From: Actinacidiphila rubida
GTDB taxonomy: Bacteria; Actinomycetota; Actinomycetes; Streptomycetales; Streptomycetaceae
Direction of reading: 5' to 3'
Assembly: GCF_900110255.1 (NCBI RefSeq)
Contig: NZ_FODD01000008.1
Span: 1 to 64,000, forward strand
Length of the DNA: 64,000 bases
The notes below the pieces were generated by a model. That model saw only the letters and a list, made by a program, of their open reading frames with translations, did no database searches and was not told the DNA's origin. Shown here in pieces: positions 47,561 to 57,342 of this stretch (position 1 is its first letter; every line of letters starts with the position of its first letter). The position numbers and the translations under genes were made by a program.

Positions 47561-48013
47561 TCAGGACGAGGCGGGTCCCGCGGTGAGCTTCCCGCCCGCC
47601 TCGGTGACCGGCACGGCGGGCAGCGCCCGGGTCGCGGGCCCCTGTACGACGGCACCGGTGAGGGCGTCGAACTTGCTGCCGTGGCAGGGGCAGGAGGCCG
47701 TGGTGCCGTCCACCGTGTCCAGCACGCAGCCCTGGTGCGTGCAGACCGCGCTGAACGCCTTGAAGGCGCCCTGGGAGGGCTGCGACACCAGCACCTTGTC
47801 GTCCCGGTAGAGCTTGGCGCCGCCCACCGGAACCTCCGAGGCCGCCCCGAGGTCGGCGGCGGCCGTCGGGCCGGCGGACGAGCCCTTCTTGGCGCCGCAG
47901 GCGGTCAGGCCCGCTCCGGCGGCCGCGGCGGCCCCGGCCAGCGCCGCGCCCCGCAGGACGGTACGGCGTCGCGCGGTGGGGTCCGTCGTGGGGTCCGTCG
48001 GCTCGCTGGACAT
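47561..48013 (-). CDS. Tat-exported Rieske [2Fe-2S] lipoprotein
   Basis: A 150-residue protein. A twin-arginine signal (RRRTVLRGAALAGAAAAAG) runs into the lipobox LTAC, so it is probably folded with its cluster, exported by Tat and lipid-anchored outside. The Rieske ligands are in CTHQGCVL (Cys-x-His) and CPCHGSKF (Cys-x2-His pattern). An acidic/Thr repeat (TDPTTDPT) precedes the signal. A role as a surface electron carrier is inferred. GGGAG precedes the ATG. It lies between uvrA and uvrC without an obvious link to repair. Confidence 0.9.
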   Translation of the reverse strand: MSSEPTDPTTDPTARRRTVLRGAALAGAAAAAGAGLTACGAKKGSSAGPTAAADLGAASEVPVGGAKLYRDDKVLVSQPSQGAFKAFSAVCTHQGCVLDTVDGTTASCPCHGSKFDALTGAVVQGPATRALPAVPVTEAGGKLTAGPASS

Positions 48014-48154
48014 GGGCTCTCCCGGGGTGGGGCGGGCGCACCGCGGCGCCGGCCCGTCCACCCGGGACGCGCCGGCGCCGGCGTGGCGCCCGCGACGATC
48101 TCGCGAACCGACTCTACGGGCCGCGGCTGTCGATCCCCTCTGAGCCCCCGCCCG

Positions 48155-51148
<2,994 letters not shown>

Positions 51149-51478
51149 GCCAGTGCGCACCTTTCATAGAGAAGCAGGGGGTGGTCTGTGTGAGGGACCC
51201 TCGGGATTCCGTGGTGATCCGGAAGCCTGGAGCCGGCACCCCCCAGTCAGCGTAAACGGGGTGCCCTCGGCATTTCTTCCTGTTGCGGTACCTGCGTGCC
51301 CTCCCGGGCCCTGCAACGCCGTCCGGGATGGCATGTCCGAGCGTATAGCACGCGCATTCGATTTACGCGCCCGCGCCGCCGGGTTCACCCGATCGTGTGC
51401 GGCGCGCTAGCGTCGGGGGACGGCGCGACGGCGTCGACGTGCAGGCCCGCCGTGCAAGGACGCACCCAGGGAGGCCCC
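51149..51478. other. divergent uvrA / mycothiol-enzyme intergenic region
   Basis: No gene is evident in these 330 bp. TAGCGT (51408-51413) is a plausible -10 for the rightward gene, leaving a leader of about 65 bases with AGGGAGG before its GTG. I looked for a GAAC-N4-GTTC LexA box for uvrA and found none. Nothing else is recognisable. Confidence 0.4.
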
Positions 51479-52210
51479 GTGACCGTTCAACGACCCGACC
51501 CCGAACGCGACACCGTCGCCGTGACGAAAGCCACGACGGAACTGCTGGAGGCGGTGTCGGCGCTGTCCCCGGACGCGCTCGCCGAACCGTCGCTGCTGCC
51601 CGGCTGGACCCGCGGCCATGTGCTGGCCCACGTGGCGCGCAACGCGGACGCGCTGGTCAACCTGCTGACCTGGGCCATCACCGGTGTCGAGACACCCATG
51701 TACGGCGCGGGCGACGCCCGGGACCGCGCGATCGGCGAGGGCGCGGACCGACCGCTCGCCGACCACCTCGCCGACCTGCGGGAGTCCGCCGACCGCTTCG
51801 CGCGGACCGCCGCCGAGGTGCCCCCCGCGGGATGGGCGGTGCAGGTCACCGGACGCACCGGCCTGGTCTTCGCGGCCGCCGAGATCCCCTGGCGGCGGCT
51901 GGTCGAGCTGCGGCTGCACCACGTGGACCTGGGCATCGGCACCACCTGCGGGGACCTGCCCGCGGACTTCGCGGCCCGCGAGCTGGAGTGGCTGATCGAC
52001 CGGCTCTCCGGGCACGAGGGCATCGCCGCGGTACGGCTGCACGACACGGCCGCCGGGCTGAAGTGGACGATCGGCGCCGCCACCGAGCCCGATCTCACGG
52101 TGAGCGGCGACACGGCGGCGCTGCTGGCGTGGGTCGCGGGCCGCGGCACGGGCGACGGCCTGTCGGCGAGCCCGCAGCGCCCGCTGCCGGTGCTGCCGCC
52201 GCTAGGCTGA
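51479..52210 (+). CDS. mycothiol-dependent maleylpyruvate isomerase-family protein
   Basis: A 243-residue DinB/MDMPI-fold protein. The metal-site helices are visible: LPGWTRGHVLAHVARNADAL near residue 40 and RRLVELRLHHVDLGIG near 140, supplying His and Glu/His ligands. A smaller MDMPI C-terminal domain follows. The family uses mycothiol for isomerisation or detoxification; the substrate is unknown. AGGGAGG precedes the GTG. It is immediately upstream of a metallo-beta-lactamase-fold hydrolase, a natural partner for hydrolysing thiol adducts. Confidence 0.88.
   Translation: MTVQRPDPERDTVAVTKATTELLEAVSALSPDALAEPSLLPGWTRGHVLAHVARNADALVNLLTWAITGVETPMYGAGDARDRAIGEGADRPLADHLADLRESADRFARTAAEVPPAGWAVQVTGRTGLVFAAAEIPWRRLVELRLHHVDLGIGTTCGDLPADFAARELEWLIDRLSGHEGIAAVRLHDTAAGLKWTIGAATEPDLTVSGDTAALLAWVAGRGTGDGLSASPQRPLPVLPPLG
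52203..52208 (+). promoter_or_regulatory. -10 hexamer inside the stop region of the upstream gene
   Basis: TAGGCT overlaps the last codons and stop (TGA 52208-52210) of the preceding gene and ends six bases before the ATG at 52215. The MBL gene may thus be both read through and made from its own leaderless promoter. Confidence 0.4.
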
Positions 52211-52214
52211 GGCC

Positions 52215-52871
52215 ATGGCGTACACGGGAGAGGTCACGGTCGGCGGCACACCCGACGTCCACGAGCTGGGCGACCTCATCATCACCAAGGTCGCGGTCGG
52301 CCCGATGGACAACAACGCGTATGTGCTGCGTTGCCGGGCCACCGACGCGCAGTTGCTGATCGACGCGGCGAACGAGCCGGCGACCCTGAGGGAGGTGGTG
52401 GGACCCGACGGCCTGGAGGCCGTGGTCACCACCCACCAGCACGGCGACCACTGGCAGGCGCTGGCCGAGATCGTGGACGCGACCGGCGCCCGCACCTACG
52501 CGGGGCGGCGTGACGCCGACGGCATCCCGGTGCCCACCGACGTCCTGGTGGAGGACGGCGACACCATCTCCTTCGGCCGCATCCGGCTGACCGCCCGGCA
52601 CCTGGTCGGCCACACCCCCGGCAGCATCGCCCTGGTCTACGACGACCCGCACGGCCACCCGCACGTCTTCACCGGCGACTGCCTCTTCCCGGGCGGCGTC
52701 GGCAACACCCACGACGACGCGGCGGCCTTCACCGCCCTCCTGGACGGCGTCACCACCCGCCTCTTCGACGTCCTCCCCGACGAGACCTGGGTCTACCCCG
52801 GCCACGGCAAGGACACCACCCTCGGCACCGAGCGCCCGCACCTCAAGGAGTGGCGCGAGCGCGGCTGGTGA
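52215..52871 (+). CDS. metallo-beta-lactamase-fold hydrolase (glyoxalase II-like)
   Basis: A 218-residue zinc hydrolase. THQHGDHWQ is the His-x-His-x-Asp-His motif; further ligands are in LVGHTPGS, FTGDCLFPGG and VYPGHGKDT. Relatives hydrolyse thioesters such as glutathione or mycothiol conjugates. It follows the mycothiol-dependent isomerase by 4 bp, which supports a thiol-adduct role. A hairpin terminator lies directly downstream. Confidence 0.9.
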   Translation: MAYTGEVTVGGTPDVHELGDLIITKVAVGPMDNNAYVLRCRATDAQLLIDAANEPATLREVVGPDGLEAVVTTHQHGDHWQALAEIVDATGARTYAGRRDADGIPVPTDVLVEDGDTISFGRIRLTARHLVGHTPGSIALVYDDPHGHPHVFTGDCLFPGGVGNTHDDAAAFTALLDGVTTRLFDVLPDETWVYPGHGKDTTLGTERPHLKEWRERGW

Positions 52872-52889
52872 CCACCCGCGCACCCGCGA

Positions 52890-52915
52890 AGGCCCCCGGC
52901 ACCCGCCGGGGGCCT
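52890..52915 (+). terminator. terminator of the MBL-hydrolase gene
   Basis: AGGCCCCCGGC and GCCGGGGGCCT form an 11-bp perfect stem with a 4-base loop (ACCC), followed by CTTCC. It begins 18 bp after the stop codon. Confidence 0.85.
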
Positions 52916-53061
52916 CTTCCGTGCCATCCCTGCCGACGGGCCCTCGGCGCGGACCGGAGGATACGTCCTCATGGCGCCCGGGCGGGTCCGCACGGAGCCG
53001 GGCGGGGCCGGGCTGGAGTACCTGGACCACCAGGGCCGCACCGCGCCCTGCTGACGGCCCG

Positions 53062-53511
53062 TCACCTCCGGGTGAACTCCATGATCCAGTTGGTGACCCA
53101 GGTGGTGCCGCCGTCCTGGGAGAACGCCTGCTCCCAGCGGGCGGTGGTCTCGGTGATGCCGGACCACACGAAGCGCGCGGTGACCGGCTTGCCGGCGTGC
53201 GTGTCCTCGCCGTGGAACTCGCCGCGGCCGTCGGTGAACCGGCCGGTGACCGGCGGGAAGAGCGTCCCGGTGCGCTTGCTCGCCCAGTACAGCGACCACT
53301 CCTCGCGCTCGGTGTCGAACAGCCGCAGCGTCAGGCCGGAGAACCCCTTGGTCGGGAACTCGATCTCGTCGAAGCCGGCGCCGCCGTCGAAGTGGCGGGA
53401 GGCGTGGCTGACGCCGGGGAACTCCTCCCAGCCGCTCGCCGCGTCGAGGAAGTCGGTGCGCCAGCGGTTGGCGACGTCCCAGGTGCCGGCGAGGAAGTCG
53501 AAGTCGTTCAT
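53062..53511 (-). CDS. small lipocalin-like protein of unknown function
   Basis: A 149-residue soluble protein dominated by beta-strand segments. The opening FDFLAGTWDVANRWR (a G-x-W near the start) and alternating aromatic strands suggest a lipocalin/nitrobindin-like or DUF1579-like barrel. No catalytic motif is apparent. Its ATG overlaps the stop of the upstream gene by 4 bp, so the two are translationally coupled and probably controlled by the divergent WYL regulator. Confidence 0.75.
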   Translation of the reverse strand: MNDFDFLAGTWDVANRWRTDFLDAASGWEEFPGVSHASRHFDGGAGFDEIEFPTKGFSGLTLRLFDTEREEWSLYWASKRTGTLFPPVTGRFTDGRGEFHGEDTHAGKPVTARFVWSGITETTARWEQAFSQDGGTTWVTNWIMEFTRR

Positions 53512-53987
53512 GAGCGGTCTCCTGTGGTGCCGTCGGGAAGCGAGTCGGTGAGGTAGGCGGGCAGGTCGGGCCGTTCGGGCGCGAGCATGTGCCGCACCCA
53601 GGCGTCGCGTTCGTGCAGCAGCGGCGGCAGTTCCCAGACGCAGCCGATGAGCCGCGGCTCGAGGACGACGAAGTGCGCCGGGTCGCGGTCGGGGCAGCCC
53701 AGGACGGGCTGGCCGGCCGCGGCGCCGCGGAAGTGGAGGGCGTTGTCCCAGGCCCAGGTGTAGGCGTTGAGATAGGCGCCGTCGTCCCCTCCCCGGTGGA
53801 GGACGACGAACGCGGCCGGCGGCGTGCCGTCGGGCTCGGGCAGCAGCCGGGGCAGGATCGCGTAGGCCGCCTTCTCGACGTCCGGCTCGATGCCGGCCGG
53901 GTCGGCGGTCACGTGGTAGCGCTTGATGTGGCGGCCCGCCACCTCCACCGGGGGCGGCGCCGTCAGGAACTTCTCCGTGAAGGGCAT
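53508..53987 (-). CDS. hypothetical protein, first gene of a WYL-regulated pair
   Basis: A 159-residue soluble protein I do not recognise. It has mixed alpha/beta character with a Trp-rich middle (NAYTWAWDNALHFRG) and a conserved-looking FVVLEPRLIGCVWELPPLLHERDAW segment. There is no signal or membrane helix. TAGCGT (53994-53999, minus strand) ends six bases before the ATG, indicating a leaderless promoter. It is divergent from the WYL regulator by only 33 bp, over a perfect palindrome. Confidence 0.75.
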   Translation of the reverse strand: MPFTEKFLTAPPPVEVAGRHIKRYHVTADPAGIEPDVEKAAYAILPRLLPEPDGTPPAAFVVLHRGGDDGAYLNAYTWAWDNALHFRGAAAGQPVLGCPDRDPAHFVVLEPRLIGCVWELPPLLHERDAWVRHMLAPERPDLPAYLTDSLPDGTTGDRS

Positions 53988-54003
53988 GGCTGGACGCTAC
54001 GGC

Positions 54004-54034
54004 GACTTCACTGACAGCCTGTGTCAGTGAAGTC
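54004..54034. promoter_or_regulatory. perfect 13-bp inverted repeat, probable WYL operator
   Basis: GACTTCACTGACA (54004-54016) and its exact complement (54022-54034) are separated by GCCTG. The right arm covers the regulator's own GTG start codons (54021/54027) and the left arm lies next to the -10 of the divergent gene. The core TGACA-N5-TGTCA fits a dimeric regulator. It should control both directions. Confidence 0.7.
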
Positions 54035-54983
54035 GAGCCGGCTGCTGTCGATCCTGCTGCTGCTCCAGACCCGCGGCCGGATGACGGCCGAGGACCTGGC
54101 GGGCGAGCTGGAGGTGTCGGTCCGCACGGTCTACCGGGACATCGAGGCGCTGCACGCCGCCGGGGTGCCGCTGTACGGCGACGCCGGGCACAGCGGCGGC
54201 TACCGGGTGCTGGACGGCTACCGCACCCGGCTGACCGGGCTGACCAGCGGTGAGGCGGAGGCACTGTTCCTGTCGGGCGTGCCGGGGCCGGCCGCGGAAC
54301 TGGGCCTGGGGCCCGCGCTGGCGGCCGCGCAGCTGAAGCTGACCGCGGCCCTGCCGGCGCCGCTGCGCGCCCAGGCCGAACGCATCCGCTCCCGCTTCCA
54401 CCTCCAGGCGCCGGGCTGGTACGCCGAGGACGACCCGGTGCCGTTCCTCGAACAGGTCGCGGACGCGGTGTGGCACGGCAAGGTCCTGCGGGTGCGCTAC
54501 CGCCGGTGGAAGGAGCCGACCGACGTCGACCGCCGGCTGGAACCGTACGGGCTGGTCCTCAAGGCCGGCCGCTGGTACGCGGTGGCGGGCCCGGGACCGC
54601 GCACCTACCGCGTCGACCAGATCCTCGAACTGGCCGCCACCGGCGAGCGGTTCGAGCCGCCCGCGGACTTCGTGCTGGCCGAGCACTGGGAGCGCTACGA
54701 GGCGGACTTCCTGGCGCGGCTGCACCGCGGCGAAGCGGTGGTCCGGCTGTCCCCGGCCGCGGCCGGGCGCCTGGCGGGGGCGGCGGCGCGGGCGCTGGCG
54801 GCGACCGGGCGGCCCGGACCCGACGGCTGGACGCGCGCCGTGCTGCCCATCGAGTCGCTGGAACAGGCCCACGGCCACTTCCTGGCCATGGGCGCGGACG
54901 TCGAGGTGCTGGAACCGCCGGAGCTGAGGGAGCGGCTGGCGGCGACGGCCCGGGCGCTCACCGCCGTGTACGGCGGTGGATGA
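54021..54983 (+). CDS. YafY-type WYL-domain transcriptional regulator
   Basis: A 320-residue regulator. Residues 1-60 are a DeoR-like helix-turn-helix (RLLSILLLLQTRGRMTAEDL, then SVRTVYRDIEALHAAGVPL). The middle contains the WYL ligand-sensing core (RLEPYGLVLKAGRWYAVAG), followed by a WYL C-terminal extension. The start is GTG 54021 or GTG 54027; both lie within the palindrome, so binding would cover the translation start region too. It converges with ctaG, three bases apart. Confidence 0.9.
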   Translation: MSVKSSRLLSILLLLQTRGRMTAEDLAGELEVSVRTVYRDIEALHAAGVPLYGDAGHSGGYRVLDGYRTRLTGLTSGEAEALFLSGVPGPAAELGLGPALAAAQLKLTAALPAPLRAQAERIRSRFHLQAPGWYAEDDPVPFLEQVADAVWHGKVLRVRYRRWKEPTDVDRRLEPYGLVLKAGRWYAVAGPGPRTYRVDQILELAATGERFEPPADFVLAEHWERYEADFLARLHRGEAVVRLSPAAAGRLAGAAARALAATGRPGPDGWTRAVLPIESLEQAHGHFLAMGADVEVLEPPELRERLAATARALTAVYGGG

Positions 54984-54986
54984 GGC

Positions 54987-56057
54987 TCAGCGGCGGCGGC
55001 GCATCCGCGTGCCGACCTCGCCCTGGTCGGTCTCCCACCAGGGGCGGGTCATCCCGGGCGCGACGGCGGGCCCGTCGGCAGGGGCGTCGGCGCCGGTGCC
55101 GGCGGCGGGCCCCGCGGTCCCGGGCGCGGTGGCGGGGGTGGCGGTGGCCGGGGTGGCCGTGGCGGTGGCCGGGCCGGCGGGGGCGGGGACGGTCTGCGCC
55201 GCGAGCGCCTCGCGATCGAGCCGGGCGTCCAGCTCCGCGGTCCTGCCCCGCTCGGCGCGGGCCCACTCCAGGAAGACCAGCAGCAGGAAGGGCAGGGCCA
55301 CGAGTTCGGCGAGGGTGAGCATCAGGCCGCCGCCGAGCATCTGGTCGTGCCGCACCGACGGCCCCCACGTCCGGGGATGCGCGGCGTACCAGTGCCCGGC
55401 GACCAGGGTGCCGCTGGTCATGACGACGATGCCGGGCACGGAGTCGAAGAGCCCGTCGAAGAAGACCAGGGCGGCGCGCACCGGATGGCTGCACCAGGCC
55501 GGCAGCAGCTCCTGGCGGCTGAGCATGGGCAGCACGAACAGGCAGCCGGTGAGCAGCAGTTGGAGGTGCATCAGCTGCAGCACCAGCCCGTTGCCCAGCG
55601 CGGTCGCGAAGTAGGGCGTGAAGTAGATGCTCAGCTCGGACGCGAGCACCAGCACCGAGCTGACCAGCGGGTAGGTCAGCGCGCGGACCGCCCGGGAGCC
55701 GAACGCGCGGCGCATCCGCCCGTCGGGGTCGGCGAGGGCGAGCGGGTCGCCGAGCGCCAGGCCGAGCGGGGCGAACAGGTCGAGCAGGATGTTCTGCACG
55801 GCGGCCGGCCAGAACAGCACCTTGTCGTAGACCGCGAGCGAGGACATGGTGGCGACGGCCAGGGTGCCCAGGCCCAGGACGAGGAACGCGGCGGTCCGCC
55901 ACAGCGGCCACGGCTCGCCGTTCCGCCGCCGGCGCCGGACGCCGTAGGCGTAGCCCGCGCCGAGCAGCACGATCACCGCGAGCGCGGGCAGGTCGAGCTG
56001 CCAGGCGTCGAAGAACCGGGATCCGGTCAGCTCGGGCAGAGCCTGGGTGCTGGCCAC
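54987..56057 (-). CDS. ctaG: CtaG-type cytochrome c oxidase assembly protein
   Basis: A 356-residue membrane protein of the caa3_CtaG family, linked to copper delivery or assembly of haem-copper oxidase. About seven helices are visible between 20 and 270, with His residues in LMHLQLLLTG and AGHWYAAHPRTWGP. The C-terminal 75 residues are Ala/Pro/Thr repeats (TATATPATATPAT) and cytoplasmic. It converges with the WYL gene with almost no spacer, so transcripts from the two may overlap. Confidence 0.88.
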   Translation of the reverse strand: MASTQALPELTGSRFFDAWQLDLPALAVIVLLGAGYAYGVRRRRRNGEPWPLWRTAAFLVLGLGTLAVATMSSLAVYDKVLFWPAAVQNILLDLFAPLGLALGDPLALADPDGRMRRAFGSRAVRALTYPLVSSVLVLASELSIYFTPYFATALGNGLVLQLMHLQLLLTGCLFVLPMLSRQELLPAWCSHPVRAALVFFDGLFDSVPGIVVMTSGTLVAGHWYAAHPRTWGPSVRHDQMLGGGLMLTLAELVALPFLLLVFLEWARAERGRTAELDARLDREALAAQTVPAPAGPATATATPATATPATAPGTAGPAAGTGADAPADGPAVAPGMTRPWWETDQGEVGTRMRRRR

Positions 56058-56161
56058 AGCCGCGCCTTTCCACGTGAACCGTCCGCTACGGGGGCCACGG
56101 TAGCCCCCGTGCGGCGGCGGCCCGCGCGCAGGGCGGGGTGGTCACTGGCGCGCGTCACGGC

Positions 56162-56215
56162 GCGCGGGCCGCGTCGCGCGCCGTCCGGGGGACGGCGCAC
56201 ACACGCGGCCCGCGC
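56162..56215 (-). terminator. strong nested hairpin after terC
   Basis: GCGCGGGCCGCGT (56162-56174) pairs with ACGCGGCCCGCGC (56203-56215). Nested inside is CGCCGTCC-GGG-GGACGGCG. It lies 45 bp beyond the terC stop and separates terC from the ctaG promoter. Confidence 0.8.
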
Positions 56216-56260
56216 GGGACCGGGCCGGGCTCAGGGCGGCGCGGGGCCGCCCGGCGCGGT

Positions 56261-57247
56261 TCAGACGTCGACGGTCTGCCGTTGGCGCTCCTCCTCCGCG
56301 GCCGCCTCCTGGCGGCGGGAGGCCATCAGGCTGGTGACCGTGGTGACCGTCAGGACGCTGCCGATGACGCCCAGCGAGACCGGGATGGAGATCTCGGGGA
56401 CGTGCACCCCGGCCTCGTGCAGGGCGTGCAGCACCAGCTTCACGCCGATGAAGCCGAGGATCACCGAGAGACCGTAGGACAGGTGGACCAGCTTCTTCAG
56501 CAGCCCGCCGATCAGGAAGTACAGCTGCCGCAGGCCCATCAGCGCGAAGGCGTTCGCGGTGAAGACGATGTACGGGTCCTGGGTGAGGCCGAAGATCGCG
56601 GGGATCGAGTCCAGCGCGAACAGCACGTCGGTGGTGCCGATGGCCAGCATCACCACGAGCATCGGGGTCATCAGCCGGCGGCCGTTCTCCCGGACGAACA
56701 ACGCGGTGCCGTGGTAGCGGTCGGTCGACGGCACGCGCCGCTCGACGGCCTTGAGCAGCCGGTTCTCCTCGAACTCGGCCTCCTCCTCGTCGGCCCGGGC
56801 CTCCTTGACCAGCTTCCACGCGGTCCAGATGAGGAAGGCGCCGAAGAGGAAGAACACCCAGCTGAAGCTGGCGATGACGGTAGCTCCGGCGGCGATGAAC
56901 ACCGCGCGCAGCACGAGAGCGATGAGCACGCCGACCAGCAGCACCCGCTGCTGGTACCGCGACGGCACCGCGAACTTCCCCATGATCAGGACGAAGACGA
57001 AGAGGTTGTCGACACTGAGCGACTTCTCGGTGATGTAGCCGGCGAAGAACTCGCCGGCCGGCTGCCCGCCTCCGAAGAGGTACAGCCCGAGGCCGAACAG
57101 TGCGGCGAGGGCGACCCAGACTCCCGTCCAGATCCCGGCCTCGCGAAGGGACACGTCGTGCGGAGTGCGGCCGATGACGAAGTCGGCGGCGATCAGGGCA
57201 CACAGTCCTGCGATGGTGAGCGCCCAGAGGGTGAGGGAGACGTCCAC
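56261..57247 (-). CDS. terC: TerC-family integral membrane protein
   Basis: A 328-residue protein with about nine membrane helices. The family's intramembrane acidic residues are in TEKSLSVDNLFVFVLIM and FALDSIPAIFGLTQDP. A charged loop near 155-200 is cytoplasmic. TerC proteins are linked to tellurite resistance and, more recently, metal (manganese) export and loading of exported enzymes. GGAGG is four bases before the GTG. It is the last of a TerD-TerD-TerC series on this strand. Confidence 0.92.
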   Translation of the reverse strand: MDVSLTLWALTIAGLCALIAADFVIGRTPHDVSLREAGIWTGVWVALAALFGLGLYLFGGGQPAGEFFAGYITEKSLSVDNLFVFVLIMGKFAVPSRYQQRVLLVGVLIALVLRAVFIAAGATVIASFSWVFFLFGAFLIWTAWKLVKEARADEEEAEFEENRLLKAVERRVPSTDRYHGTALFVRENGRRLMTPMLVVMLAIGTTDVLFALDSIPAIFGLTQDPYIVFTANAFALMGLRQLYFLIGGLLKKLVHLSYGLSVILGFIGVKLVLHALHEAGVHVPEISIPVSLGVIGSVLTVTTVTSLMASRRQEAAAEEERQRQTVDV

Positions 57248-57342
57248 AGATCCTCCGGCAGATTCAGTACGTCTGAAGAACGGTACACGAATCACCAAGG
57301 AAAGGTAAAGGTAAACCCAAGTGCGCAGGTCAGCGCCGCGCC

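Noticed and set aside
52971..53054. Possible 27-codon peptide starting ATGGCGCCC with GGAGG ten bases upstream
   Set aside because: It is too short to judge, has no recognisable sequence, and the ribosome site spacing is long. It lies downstream of a strong terminator with no promoter seen.
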